NCBI GenBank assembly: GCA_964455095.1
Contig: CAYVUV010000023.1
Span: forward strand, 1 to 52,515
Length of the DNA stretch: 52,515 bases
Reading direction: 5' to 3'
Source: CAYVUV01 sp964455095
Lineage (GTDB): Bacteria > Desulfobacterota > Binatia > HRBIN30 > CADEER01
Below, piece by piece: positions 32,585 to 41,462 of the stretch (the stretch's first letter is position 1; each line of letters begins with the position of its first letter). The notes beneath the pieces were generated by a model, which had not been told where the DNA came from, did no database searches, and was given only the letters and a program-made list of their open reading frames with translations. The translations under genes and the position numbers were made by a program.

Positions 32585-33829
32585 TCACCCCGCGACTTTC
32601 GCCGCCTCGTGCGGCTGGCAATCGCGACGGTACACTTTCAGGCGCGCCCGCCGCGCCGCGTCGTAGCCCACCCACTTCGCCGCCGGCACGTCGGACGGCG
32701 ACACCAGGCGGAACCCATGTCGTTCGAAGAACGCCTGCGCGCGCGGCTCGACGGTACAGGCAAAGACGTAGCGCAAGCCGTTCGCATCGGCGTCTGCCAG
32801 CAGGCGCGCCACCAGCCGCCCACCGACGCCTTCGCCCTTGAAGCGCGTGATGGTGTAGAGGCCGACGATCTCGCCGACCTGGTCGGCCTCGTAGGACTCG
32901 GTCTCCAGCGCGCACACGCCGGCGAGGTGATGCGCGCCGATGGTGGCGCCATAGCCATTGAGAAGAATGCGCGCCGTTTCCTTCGCGCCGCGAATCTTCA
33001 AGTAGCCCTCGCGCTGACCACGGGCCAGCAGCCGCTCGACCTCCTCGAAGTCGTCGATGCCCAGCCGTTCGATGCGACAATAGTCTTCGAGCGTGAACAG
33101 CGTGCCCGATCCCTCGTAGGTGTACAGCTCGCGCGCCAACCCGTCGAGTGAGCACAGGTTGACCGAGTGGACGCCGCCGCGCAGCGCCGCGCCGATCTCC
33201 TCGAGGGTGGTTCGGCGCCGCGCCAGACCGGCCCATTCGGCTTCGCCGGCGTGTAGCGCGGCGCTCAACATGGCGTCGTCCATGAAGGACAGTTGGCCAG
33301 TCTCGGGGGACGACAAACCGCCGAGGGGTTCGACGATGACGAGCTTGTGCACCCGCAGGCGCCCGCACAGTCGCTGTGCCGAATCGACCAGTGCGGCATC
33401 CTCCACCGCGCCGACCAGCAGCGGGCGCGCGCGCAAAGTGTGCCAGACTGCCTCGAGCTTGCTCGTCAAGTCTGGGGCATGGTCCGCCGTCAGATCGACG
33501 AACGACTCGGTGAGGGTCGGGCGGCCGCGCACGGCTGGAAAACGCGCCGCAGTCTCTTCTGCGAGGACCAGCCGCTGTAGTTGGCGGCGGGCGCGCTGCA
33601 GGCAGGCACGCGCGTCGGGGGGCGCGGGCACGCCGAGGAGGATGATGACGCGGGTTTCGTTAGCAATCAGCTCGCGCGCGATTTCGCCGAGGACCTCGAA
33701 TCCCGCGCGCTCGCAGTCGGTGAGCCGGACGGCGAAGCACAACGTGTGCGTGCGAAATTCGTCGAGATAGAACTCCTTCTCTCCGAACTCATCCGCCGGA
33801 ATAGGAGACTGCGCTGCGGGCGTCGGCAC
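32585..33829 (-). CDS. Amino-acid N-acetyltransferase, ArgA-like (N-acetylglutamate synthase)
   Basis: The protein has 414 residues in two parts. The N-terminal amino-acid-kinase-like domain (about 15-260) starts with the NAGS pattern FYLDEFRTHTLCFAVRL and contains NETRVIILLG. The C-terminal GNAT domain (about 280-400) includes ARILLNGYGATIGAHHLAG, the acetyl-CoA loop RFKGEGVGGRLVARLL and VEPRAQAFFERHGFRLV. The first step of arginine synthesis, acetylation of glutamate, is the likeliest role. The kinase half is divergent, so feedback by arginine is uncertain. It starts at GTG 33829 with AGGG eight bases upstream. First gene of a three-gene group and divergent from ggt. Confidence 0.82.
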   Translation of the reverse strand: MPTPAAQSPIPADEFGEKEFYLDEFRTHTLCFAVRLTDCERAGFEVLGEIARELIANETRVIILLGVPAPPDARACLQRARRQLQRLVLAEETAARFPAVRGRPTLTESFVDLTADHAPDLTSKLEAVWHTLRARPLLVGAVEDAALVDSAQRLCGRLRVHKLVIVEPLGGLSSPETGQLSFMDDAMLSAALHAGEAEWAGLARRRTTLEEIGAALRGGVHSVNLCSLDGLARELYTYEGSGTLFTLEDYCRIERLGIDDFEEVERLLARGQREGYLKIRGAKETARILLNGYGATIGAHHLAGVCALETESYEADQVGEIVGLYTITRFKGEGVGGRLVARLLADADANGLRYVFACTVEPRAQAFFERHGFRLVSPSDVPAAKWVGYDAARRARLKVYRRDCQPHEAAKVAG

Positions 33830-33910
33830 GAGATAAACCCTAACACAATCGCCTGCCGCCCAAAATCGCCGCGCCTTGCCCGCCGCCGCCGCGCCAACTA
33901 GAAGCGTCGG

Positions 33911-35575
33911 ATGCGCCGCCTGGTTCTGATGAGTCTCGTGGCGGCGGCGACTGCCTCGCACGCCCGTGCCGCGCACGGGCCACATGGGATGGTCGCTGCC
34001 GAGCACCGGCTCGCCTCGCAGGCGGGGATCGATATCCTGCGCGCTGGGGGCAACGCGGTCGACGCGGCCGTCGCCACGTCGCTGGTGCTGGGGGTGGTGA
34101 ATCCGACCTCGTGTGGACTCGGCGGTGGCGGTTTCATGGTGGTCTTCAACCACCGCCAGCGCGCCGTGCACGCACTCGACTACCGCGAGACGGCTCCAGC
34201 GGCGGCAGGGCGCGACATGTTCGTGCGCGACGGGAAGGTCGATCCCTCGCTATCGCTGTACGGCGGACTCGCCGTGGCCGTGCCGGGGGAAGTGGCCGGG
34301 CTCGATGCGGCCTTGCGGCGGTTCGGCACGATGTCCTGGAGTGAAGTGGCCGCACCGGCCATTCGCCACGCGCGCGACGGCTTTGCCGTCGAGCCGCATC
34401 TCGCGGAGAAAATCGCGGAGCAACAGGATCGCATTCGAGCCCGGCCCGAGTTGGCGGCGCTGCTGCTGCGCCGCGACGGCACGCCACTGCGATCCGGCGA
34501 TCAGCTGCGGCAGCCCGACCTCGCCGCGACTCTCGAGCGCATCGCCCGCGACGGCGCGCGCGCCTTTTATGAAGGGCCGGTGGCGGAGGCCATCGCGCGC
34601 AGTGTGCACGTCGCCGGCGGAATCGTCGACACGGCCGACCTGCGCTCGTACCGTTCGAAGTGGCGCACGCCGGTCAACGGGCACCTGGGGCCCTACGACG
34701 TCCACAGCATGCCCCCGCCGAGCTCTGGCGGCGGCGTCCTGGTGCAGGTCCTCAACACCATTCGAGGCGACGACCTCGCCGCGTTGCAGCACAACTCGGC
34801 CACGTACTTGCACCTGCTCGCCGAATCCATGCAGTTTGCGTTCGCCGATCGCGCGTCGTTTTACGGCGATCCCGATATTGTCACCGTGCCTCTGGCGCGC
34901 CTGCTATCGTCGGCGCGCGCTACGCGCTTGCGCCACCGCCTGAGCGCCGCGGCAACCTTTTCGCCATCCTTCTACGGCGCCGGTGCGGTGCCGCGCGATG
35001 ACGGCACGGCGCATCTATCGGTCGTCGATGCGCAGGGAAACGCCGTCGCGTGTACGACCAGCATCAACACCTCGTTCGGGTCACTCGTCGTGGCGTCGGG
35101 GACCGGAATCGTGCTCAACAACACGATGGATGACTTCTCCGTGCAACCCGGCGTGCCCAACGTCTTTGGTCTGATCGGTTCCGAAGCCAACGCGGTCGCA
35201 CCGCACAAGCGTCCGCTCAGCAGCATGACCCCGACGATCGTCACACGCGGCGGTGAGGTGGCGGCCGTGGCTGGCGGCTCGGGCGGACCGTTCATCATCT
35301 CGGGCACGCTGCAGGTGTTGTTGAACACCTTGGTCTTCGGGGATGACGCGGCGGCCGCCGTCGCCGCTCCGCGCGTGCACCATCAGTGGCAGCCGGCGAC
35401 CCTGATGGTCGAGCCCGGCCTTGGGGTCGGTGTGCGCGGCGCACTGAGCCGGCTCGGGCACCGCACCGTGGAATGGCCAGAGGTCGGTGCCGTGCAGCTC
35501 GTGCGCCGGTCATCCACTGGTGAGCTCGACGGGGCGGCCGATCCGCGCAAGGGCGGCCAGGCGCTCGGGTGGTGA
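33911..35575 (+). CDS. ggt: Gamma-glutamyltransferase
   Basis: An exported Ntn-hydrolase that cleaves glutathione and related gamma-glutamyl compounds. The signal peptide is about 1-20. The heavy-chain pattern is HGMVAAEHRLASQAGIDILR and NPTSCGLGGGGFMVVF. Self-cleavage is expected before the nucleophile T366 in DDGTAHLSVVD. The residue after it is Ala where many homologues have a second Thr; the neighbouring His and Ser are normal. The small subunit continues with NAVACTTSINTSFGSLV and AVAGGSGGPFIISGT. The 554 residues are the usual length. The flippase-like gene follows after seven bases. Confidence 0.93.
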   Translation: MRRLVLMSLVAAATASHARAAHGPHGMVAAEHRLASQAGIDILRAGGNAVDAAVATSLVLGVVNPTSCGLGGGGFMVVFNHRQRAVHALDYRETAPAAAGRDMFVRDGKVDPSLSLYGGLAVAVPGEVAGLDAALRRFGTMSWSEVAAPAIRHARDGFAVEPHLAEKIAEQQDRIRARPELAALLLRRDGTPLRSGDQLRQPDLAATLERIARDGARAFYEGPVAEAIARSVHVAGGIVDTADLRSYRSKWRTPVNGHLGPYDVHSMPPPSSGGGVLVQVLNTIRGDDLAALQHNSATYLHLLAESMQFAFADRASFYGDPDIVTVPLARLLSSARATRLRHRLSAAATFSPSFYGAGAVPRDDGTAHLSVVDAQGNAVACTTSINTSFGSLVVASGTGIVLNNTMDDFSVQPGVPNVFGLIGSEANAVAPHKRPLSSMTPTIVTRGGEVAAVAGGSGGPFIISGTLQVLLNTLVFGDDAAAAVAAPRVHHQWQPATLMVEPGLGVGVRGALSRLGHRTVEWPEVGAVQLVRRSSTGELDGAADPRKGGQALGW

Positions 35576-35582
35576 AGGGCGC

Positions 35583-36515
35583 GTGAAACGTCTGCGGTCC
35601 GCTTTCTCCTCGCGATGGGTCAAGCTCGGACTGAGTGTAGCGCTGCTGGCGTTGCTCTCGTACGAGACCGATCTGGGCGACCTGCGCCGGGCGCTCGCAG
35701 CGGCGAGCCCTGGTTGGCTGCTGCTCGCCTTTGGCGGCTACCTTCTGAGCCAGGTCCTGAGCGCCCTGCGCTGGTCGCTGTTGGCGCGCCCGGTGGGATT
35801 CACCGAGCCGTTCCGCGCCTTCTTCCTCTACTATTTCAGCGGCATGTACTTGAACCTCTTTGCGCCGAGCACGGTCGCGGGCGACATTGGCCGCGCCCTC
35901 TACCTCGCGCGCGGCCAGCGCCGCGCCTTGGCGTTGACGACCGTGCTCGCCGATCGCGGCATTGGCTTGGTGGCGTTGGTTTGGGTAGGCGCCGCCGCCA
36001 TCCTGCTCTTTCCGCAGTATCCACTCCCGCGCCTGGCGCGTTGGGCCGCCTGGCTCGTGCCGCCGCTCACGGCGGCGGGCTGGCTCTGGGGACCGTTGCT
36101 CGTCGTGCGGCTGTTGCCGCCCGAAAGCCGCTGGCGCACGCTCGTCGAGCGTGACCTGATCCCCTACTGGAAGGATCATCGCTTGCTGGCCACGTCGTTT
36201 GTCGTGGCGGTGGTGTTTCACATCCTGCAGATCGCGACGCAGGTGGCGCTGGCCTGGGCGTTGGACCTGGAGGTGTCCTGGCCATACTTCTTCGTGTTCG
36301 TGCCGATCGTGAACCTGCTCGGCATGGTGCCGGTCAGCTTCAGCGGCGTCGGCGTGCGCGAGTTCCTCTACGTGTATTTTCTCGGGCAGGTCCACGTCGC
36401 GCGCGAGCCGGCCATAGCGCTGGGACTGCTGGCCAGCGCGGTGGTGCTCAGCTCGGGGCTGACGGGCGCGCCGATCTTCATGCTCGTCAACGACCGCGCC
36501 GGTCAAGAAGGGTGA
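35583..36515 (+). CDS. Flippase-like membrane protein (LPG synthase transmembrane-region / UPF0104 family)
   Basis: The 310 residues have about seven to eight membrane helices. Family features include the early RWSLLARPVGFTEPFRAFFLYYFSGMYLNLFAPSTVAGDIGRA region (split motif YFSG..LNLF.PS..GGD, here AGD) and a later NLLGMVPVSFSGVGVREF. The cytoplasmic aminoacyl-transferase domain of MprF is absent, so this is the stand-alone membrane type, thought to move lipids or lipid-linked sugars. It starts at GTG 35583 with GAAGGGC before it, directly after ggt, so the two are likely co-transcribed. Substrate unknown. Confidence 0.85.
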   Translation: MKRLRSAFSSRWVKLGLSVALLALLSYETDLGDLRRALAAASPGWLLLAFGGYLLSQVLSALRWSLLARPVGFTEPFRAFFLYYFSGMYLNLFAPSTVAGDIGRALYLARGQRRALALTTVLADRGIGLVALVWVGAAAILLFPQYPLPRLARWAAWLVPPLTAAGWLWGPLLVVRLLPPESRWRTLVERDLIPYWKDHRLLATSFVVAVVFHILQIATQVALAWALDLEVSWPYFFVFVPIVNLLGMVPVSFSGVGVREFLYVYFLGQVHVAREPAIALGLLASAVVLSSGLTGAPIFMLVNDRAGQEG

Positions 36516-36524
36516 CGCGGCGGG

Positions 36525-37820
36525 TCAGCGGTTGAACGCGTTGCGCAGAATGATGGTGTCCTGTCGGCGCGCGCCGACGGACACCATCGCGGCCGGCGTG
36601 GCCGTGAGCTCTTCAAGGCTGCTGACATAGCGCCGCGCGTTGAGGGGGAGATCGTCCAGCGTGCGCGCCTCACAGAGCGGCTCATCCCAGCCGGGCAGAT
36701 CTTCATAGATCGGGGTGACGTTGTTCAGCACCCAACCGCTGGCGGGGAAGTCCTCGATGCGGCGCCCCTCGCATTCATAGGCGACGCAGACGCGAATCGG
36801 ATTGAAGCCCGTGAGGACATCGAGCTTGGTGATCGCCAACCCGGTCAGACCGTTCAGCCGCACGGAGTGCCGGGCAACGACGGCGTCGAACCAGCCGCAG
36901 CGCCGCGGCCGGCCGGTGGTGGCGCCGTACTCCTCGCCGTCCTCGCGCAACTTGCGCCCGAGATCGTCGTTCAGCTCGGTCGGGAACGGCCCGCTGCCGA
37001 CGCGCGTGGTGTACGCCTTGGTGATGCCGACCACGCTGGTGATGCGATTCGGCGCGATGCCGGCCCCGGTGCACACCGCCCCGGAGACGGTGTTGGAGGA
37101 CGTCACGTACGGATACGTGCCGTGGTCGACATCGAGCAAGGTGCCCTGGCCACCCTCGAAGAGCACGCGGGATCCCGTCGCGAGGGCGCGGTCGAGATAC
37201 ACCCCGGCGTCGATCACATGCGGGGCGAGGCGATCGCGCAGTTCGGTGTATTCGGCGAGGATGCTCGCGTAGTCGAGCGCGCGTTCCTTCAGGATGGTGC
37301 GCAGGTAGAGGTTCTTTTCTTCGATCGTCGCGCGCAGCACGTCCGCAAAGGTATGCGCGTCGAGGAAGTCGGCGAAGCGGATGCCGATGCGCGCCATCTT
37401 GTCCTCGTACGTCGGGCCGATGCCGCGGCCCGTCGTCCCGATGCGCCCCTCGCCACGCAACCGCTCGCGCGCCTGATCGATGGCGCGGTGGTAGGGCATG
37501 ATCAGGTGGGCGCGGTCGCTGATCTTGAGCAGGCTCGGATCCTGGAGATAGCCGCGCGCGCGCAGTGCTTCGATCTCGTCGAGTAGCGCGCGCGGATCGA
37601 CGACGACACCGTTGCCGATCACGCACACGGTGCCCGCATGGAGGACGCCGGAAGGCACCAGATGCAGCACCGTTTTGCGTTCATCGACCACCAGCGTGTG
37701 GCCGGCATTGTTGCCGCCCTGGTAGCGGACGACGATGTCCGCATGCTCGGCCAGAATGTCGACGACCTTGCCTTTGCCCTCGTCGCCCCACTGGACGCCC
37801 ACGACCACGACCGCTGACAT
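36525..37820 (-). CDS. purA: Adenylosuccinate synthase
   Basis: The GTP-dependent enzyme that commits IMP to AMP. The 431 residues have the exact signature VGVQWGDEGKGKVVD at the N-terminus, NAGHT, GTTGRGIGPTYEDK, and FEGGQGTLLDVDHGTYP. The later SSNTVSGAVCTGAGI and GRPRRCGWFD are also conserved. The ATG has GGCAGG upstream. It lies 57 bases after serA on the same strand and is the last gene behind the ZTP riboswitch at 40.7 kb. That makes sense, because ZTP signals a shortage in the purine/one-carbon pathway. Confidence 0.97.
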   Translation of the reverse strand: MSAVVVVGVQWGDEGKGKVVDILAEHADIVVRYQGGNNAGHTLVVDERKTVLHLVPSGVLHAGTVCVIGNGVVVDPRALLDEIEALRARGYLQDPSLLKISDRAHLIMPYHRAIDQARERLRGEGRIGTTGRGIGPTYEDKMARIGIRFADFLDAHTFADVLRATIEEKNLYLRTILKERALDYASILAEYTELRDRLAPHVIDAGVYLDRALATGSRVLFEGGQGTLLDVDHGTYPYVTSSNTVSGAVCTGAGIAPNRITSVVGITKAYTTRVGSGPFPTELNDDLGRKLREDGEEYGATTGRPRRCGWFDAVVARHSVRLNGLTGLAITKLDVLTGFNPIRVCVAYECEGRRIEDFPASGWVLNNVTPIYEDLPGWDEPLCEARTLDDLPLNARRYVSSLEELTATPAAMVSVGARRQDTIILRNAFNR

Positions 37821-37877
37821 ATGGTTACCTGCCTGGAGAAATGCGTGTGGCGCGCGCGCCGCACGGCGGTCCGCCGC

Positions 37878-39494
37878 TCATAGCTCGAGGAGACCGGCGG
37901 ACACGATGTTGGGCAACATGCGCAGCCGGTCGAGCACCGGCGGTGGAATGCGCTCGTCGACGTGCACGAGCGAGATCGCCATACCCCCGACTTTTTCGCG
38001 CCCGAGCTGCAGCCCGGCGATGTTGATGCCCGCTTCGCCGAGGAGCGTGCCTACGGCACCGACCACGCCCGGCATGTCGCGGTTGTGGAGCATCAAGATG
38101 AACCCCTCGGGTGCGGCCTCGAGATAGAAGTCGTTGATCTTCACCAGCCGGATCACGCCGCGCCCGAAGACCGACCCGGCGACCTCGACCGTCCCGCCAG
38201 CCGTCTTGACCTGCACGGTGATGAGGTTGAGGTATCCCTTCGGCTGCGTGGTCTTCGACTCGACGACGCGCAAGCCGCGTTCGCGGGCGATGTGCGGTGC
38301 GTTGACGTAATTGACCGCGTGCGATTCCATGAGGCGATTGAGCAAGCCGCGCAGCACCGCGAGCGTGACCGGCTGTACGCCCACCTCGGCCACCTCGCCG
38401 GCGTACTCGATGCGCAGCTCTTGCGGCGCTTCCTTGAGTAACTGCGCCTGCAGGCTACCGAGCTTCTCGCCGAGGATCAGATACGGCCCGAGGACCTCGA
38501 GAAGCTCGGCGCTGACCGACGGAACGTTGACCGCGTCGCGGATCTCGTTGCGCAGCAGGAAGTCGACCACCTGCTCCGCGATCGCGACCGAGACGTTGAC
38601 CTGGGCTTCCTCGGTGGCCGCACCGAGGTGCGGTGTGCAGATGACGCGGTCGAGCTGGAGCAGCGGGTGGTCGGGCGGCGGCGGCTCCTTCTCGAACACG
38701 TCGAGGGCCGCGCCGGCAAGGCGGCCGGCTTGCAGGGCTTCGGCGAGTGCCGTTTCGTTCACGATGCCGCCGCGCGCACAGTTGATCAGGCGCGCGGTGG
38801 GTTTCATCTTCGCCAGCGCGGCGGCATCGATCAGATTGCGCGTTTCGGGCAGCAGGGGCACATGCACGGAGATGAAATCCGCCTTGCCGAACAGCGTGTC
38901 GAGATCGACCAGCTCCACGGCCAGCTCCTGCGCCCGTTCCTTGGTCAGGAACGGGTCGTAGGCAATGACCTTCATGTGCAGGCCCTGCGCGCGATCGGCG
39001 ACCAGGCGGCCGATGTTGCCGAGGCCGACGATGCCGAGCACCTTGTTCGAGATTTCTACGCCGGTGAAGCGCGACTTCTGCCACTTGCCGGCGCGCATCG
39101 AAGCGGTCGCCTGTGGAATGGAACGCGCCAGGGCGAGCATCATGCTGATCGCGTGCTCGGCGGTGGTGACGTTGTTGCCGCCCGGCGTGTTCATCACCGC
39201 GATGCCGCGTTGCGTCGCCGCCGGGACGTCGATGTTGTCGACCCCGATACCGGCGCGGCCGATGACGCGCAGCCGGGGCGCAGCCGCGATGACCGCCGCG
39301 GTCACGCGCGTCGAGCTGCGGATGATGAGGGCATCGGTGTCGCGCACGTGGGCCAGCAGTTGTTCCGGGCTCAATCCGACGGATTCGTCGATCTCGAGCT
39401 CCGGGTACTGCTCGCGGGCTCGCTGCAGGACCGCCATGCCTTCGGGGGCGAGCTCGTCGGTAACTGAAATCCGCAGCACGGTCGTGGTTCTCAC
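37878..39494 (-). CDS. serA: D-3-phosphoglycerate dehydrogenase
   Basis: First enzyme of serine synthesis, 538 residues, long form. The substrate domain contains RAGIGVDNIDVPAATQRGI. The NAD Rossmann motif is GIVGLGNIGRLVAD. The catalytic Arg, Glu and His fall in NCARGGIVNE, DVFEKEPP and TPHLGAATEEA. An intervening (ASB) domain precedes a C-terminal ACT domain (about 460-538, ILMLHNRDMPGVVGAVGTLL), the usual serine feedback site. The GTG at 39494 overlaps the aminotransferase stop (GTGA), so I choose it over the GTG at 39479. Middle gene of the ZTP-riboswitch operon. Confidence 0.96.
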   Translation of the reverse strand: MRTTTVLRISVTDELAPEGMAVLQRAREQYPELEIDESVGLSPEQLLAHVRDTDALIIRSSTRVTAAVIAAAPRLRVIGRAGIGVDNIDVPAATQRGIAVMNTPGGNNVTTAEHAISMMLALARSIPQATASMRAGKWQKSRFTGVEISNKVLGIVGLGNIGRLVADRAQGLHMKVIAYDPFLTKERAQELAVELVDLDTLFGKADFISVHVPLLPETRNLIDAAALAKMKPTARLINCARGGIVNETALAEALQAGRLAGAALDVFEKEPPPPDHPLLQLDRVICTPHLGAATEEAQVNVSVAIAEQVVDFLLRNEIRDAVNVPSVSAELLEVLGPYLILGEKLGSLQAQLLKEAPQELRIEYAGEVAEVGVQPVTLAVLRGLLNRLMESHAVNYVNAPHIARERGLRVVESKTTQPKGYLNLITVQVKTAGGTVEVAGSVFGRGVIRLVKINDFYLEAAPEGFILMLHNRDMPGVVGAVGTLLGEAGINIAGLQLGREKVGGMAISLVHVDERIPPPVLDRLRMLPNIVSAGLLEL

Positions 39495-40639
39495 GCGGGC
39501 AGAGCCGCCATCAGCTCTGCTTCGGCGGCACCGACCCCGCAGCCGAGCTCGACCGGGTGGCCGAAATGGCGCAGCACCATCTCGAAGGCGGCGATGGCCG
39601 AGATGATATCGAAGGCGCCCATGTAGCCGAGGTGGGCGATGCGCACGATACGACCTTTGAGCTGATCCTGTCCGCCTGCGAACGTCACGAGCATCCGGTC
39701 GCGCAGGTAGGCGAAGAGCTTGCTCCCATCGATCCCCTCGGGAACAAACACGCCCGTCGTGGCGGGGCTCGGATTGTCCGGCGCCACCAGACGGCACCCG
39801 AGGGCCAGCGCCGCCGCGCGCGTGGCGCTGGCCAGCCGCGCGTGGCGCGCGAACACGTTGTCGAGGCCCTCTTCCTGCATCATGGCGAGTGCCTCGCGCA
39901 GACCGATGACAAGCGAAATCGCCGGCGTGTACGCGGTGGTGTTCTTCGCTTGATTGCTGCGCTCGCGCGGCAAGTCGAAGTAGAAACGCGGTTGGCAGGT
40001 CTTTGCGACTCGGCCCCAGGCGCGTTCGCTCAGCGCGATCAGTGCCAGACCGGGCGGCAGCATCAGCGCCTTCTGCGAACCGGTGATGAGCACGTCGATT
40101 CCCCAGGCGTCCATCGGCAGGTCGTACACACCGACCGCCGTGATGCCGTCGACGACCAGCAGCACGTCGCGCCCGCGCGTGACGGCCGCCAACTGCTGAA
40201 TGGGGTGAACGGCGGTCGTCGAAGTTTCACTCGCCTGCACCAGGACCCCGCGGATGTTCGGGTTGGCCTTCAGCGCCGCCTCGACGTCCTCGGCCCGCAC
40301 GGCACGTCCCCACTCGACCCGCAGCTCGACGGCTTTCACTCCGAAGGCGTCGCACAGCTTGAGCCAACGTTCACCGAACTTACCGCCGTTGACGACCAGC
40401 ACCTCTTCGCCGGGGGCAAAGCAGTTCGCCACTGCGGCCTCCATGGCGCCAGTGCCCGACGCGGCAAGCATCAGAACGTCCTGCTTGGTCTTGAACAGCG
40501 CCTGCAGTCCGGAGCGCACCTCGGCGAAGATGGCGCTGAACTGCGGCGTGCGATGGTGGAACATGGGTTGCGCCATAGCGAGCCGAATCCGGGCAGGAAC
40601 CGGCGTCGGGCCTGGCGCGAGCAAAAGCTGCTTGATCAC
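39491..40639 (-). CDS. Class V aminotransferase (alanine/serine-glyoxylate or phosphoserine type)
   Basis: A 382-residue fold-type I PLP enzyme. The start LLLAPGPTPVPARIRLAMAQ and HHRTPQFSAI are typical of the alanine-glyoxylate/serine-pyruvate group. ASGTGAMEAAV binds the cofactor phosphate. The PLP aspartate lies in VVDGITAVG and the Schiff-base lysine in ITGSQKALMLPPG. Four-base overlap with serA suggests that it supplies the transamination step of serine synthesis or interconverts serine and glycine; the motifs alone do not decide. GTG start with GAGG at five bases. It is the first gene behind the ZTP riboswitch. Confidence 0.9.
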   Translation of the reverse strand: MIKQLLLAPGPTPVPARIRLAMAQPMFHHRTPQFSAIFAEVRSGLQALFKTKQDVLMLAASGTGAMEAAVANCFAPGEEVLVVNGGKFGERWLKLCDAFGVKAVELRVEWGRAVRAEDVEAALKANPNIRGVLVQASETSTTAVHPIQQLAAVTRGRDVLLVVDGITAVGVYDLPMDAWGIDVLITGSQKALMLPPGLALIALSERAWGRVAKTCQPRFYFDLPRERSNQAKNTTAYTPAISLVIGLREALAMMQEEGLDNVFARHARLASATRAAALALGCRLVAPDNPSPATTGVFVPEGIDGSKLFAYLRDRMLVTFAGGQDQLKGRIVRIAHLGYMGAFDIISAIAAFEMVLRHFGHPVELGCGVGAAEAELMAALPA

Positions 40640-40659
40640 GGAAACCTCACGCAGATGAC

Positions 40660-40765
40660 AAAAAAAAGCCTGAACCTCGTCCTACCAGAGGCCCAGGCGG
40701 TCGGCCATTTCTGGTCAGCACTCCCCCGTGGTCAGTTCCACGCCGCGCCAGTCGTGCAGGACCAA
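40660..40765 (-). promoter_or_regulatory. ZTP (pfl) riboswitch with intrinsic terminator
   Basis: The minus strand shows the aptamer core in order: ACGACTGGCG (40746-40755), AACTGACCACGGGGGAGTG, then GGCCGACCGCCTGGGCC (ends near 40689). These are the most conserved segments of the pfl motif, which binds ZTP/ZMP. The expression platform follows directly: GCCTGGGCCTC (40688-40698) pairs with GAGGTTCAGGC (40668-40678) over 11 bp with two G-U pairs, and eight T follow (40660-40667). The terminator uses the aptamer's CCTGGGC, so ligand binding should prevent it and switch the operon on. It lies 21 bases before the aminotransferase GTG. Confidence 0.92.
40668..40698 (-). terminator. Ligand-controlled terminator of the ZTP riboswitch
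   Basis: An 11-bp stem with a nine-base loop followed by eight T on the minus strand (plus A at 40660-40667). It overlaps the 3' part of the aptamer. Confidence 0.9.
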
Positions 40766-40782
40766 ACCGATGAGAGTTTTGG

Positions 40783-40809
40783 ATTATCCGATTGCCTGTG
40801 GGCTGTCAA
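40783..40809 (-). promoter_or_regulatory. Promoter of the riboswitch operon
   Basis: A perfect TTGACA (40804-40809) and GATAAT (40783-40788) on the minus strand. The spacer is 15 bases, shorter than the ideal 17. Transcription would start near 40775, leaving about ten bases before the aptamer's first stem. Confidence 0.6.
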
Positions 40810-40842
40810 TGAACCGGTCGCCACGACCGTCGATCGCAGCGG

Positions 40843-41412
40843 TCACCGGCGCAGACCACTGTGCACCAGGGTCATAAACTCCTGGCGGGTCTCCTGATTG
40901 GTGCGAAAGACACCCAGGTTGGCGCTGGTGACCACGACGGAGTTCTGCTTCTCCACCCCCCGCATGCGCATGCACAGATGCTCGGCCTGCAGCACCACGG
41001 CCACCCCCAACGGGTCCAATTGCTCCATGAGGATGTTGGCGATTTGCGTCGTCATGCGCTCCTGCACCTGCAGCCGGCGCGCATAGACCTCGACCAGTCG
41101 GGCCAGCTTGCTGATGCCGACGATGCGCTGGTTTGGGATGTAGGCGACGTGGGCCTTGCCATAGAACGGCAGGATGTGGTGTTCGCACATGGAGAAGAAG
41201 TCCAAGTCTTTAAGGACAATCATCTCCTGGTAGTCTTCGGTGAAGAGCGCGCCGTTGATGACCGCTTTGGGATCCTCCGCATACCCCTTGGTCATGAAGC
41301 GGAGTGCCTTGGCCACCCGGTCGGGCGTCTTGATCAGCCCTTCACGGTCAGGGTCCTCGCCCATTTGCTCGAGGATGGCCCTCACATGTTCCAGCATCGG
41401 ATCGTCAGGCAT
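40843..41412 (-). CDS. folE: GTP cyclohydrolase I
   Basis: It opens GTP to dihydroneopterin triphosphate, the first step of folate synthesis and also the entry to 7-deazaguanine (queuosine) synthesis. The 189 residues include GLIKTPDRVAKALRFMTKGY, the zinc/catalytic site SMCEHHILPFYGKAH (C76, H78, H79), the GTP-binding GISKLARLVEVYARRLQVQE and the third zinc cysteine in EHLCMRMRG. The ATG at 41412 has no ribosome site but a good promoter whose expected start point falls on or next to it, so the mRNA is probably leaderless. Position just ahead of the ZTP operon fits a one-carbon theme. Confidence 0.95.
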   Translation of the reverse strand: MPDDPMLEHVRAILEQMGEDPDREGLIKTPDRVAKALRFMTKGYAEDPKAVINGALFTEDYQEMIVLKDLDFFSMCEHHILPFYGKAHVAYIPNQRIVGISKLARLVEVYARRLQVQERMTTQIANILMEQLDPLGVAVVLQAEHLCMRMRGVEKQNSVVVTSANLGVFRTNQETRQEFMTLVHSGLRR

Positions 41413-41419
41413 GGGCGCG

Positions 41420-41447
41420 ATTGTAGCCAATCGCGAGCGAGGCACAA
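41420..41447 (-). promoter_or_regulatory. Promoter of folE (leaderless)
   Basis: TTGTGC (41442-41447), 16 bases, TACAAT (41420-41425) on the minus strand. Only seven bases separate the -10 box from the ATG, which places the transcript start at or within a base or two of the start codon. Confidence 0.55.
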
Positions 41448-41462
41448 CAGGGATGGGGACGT

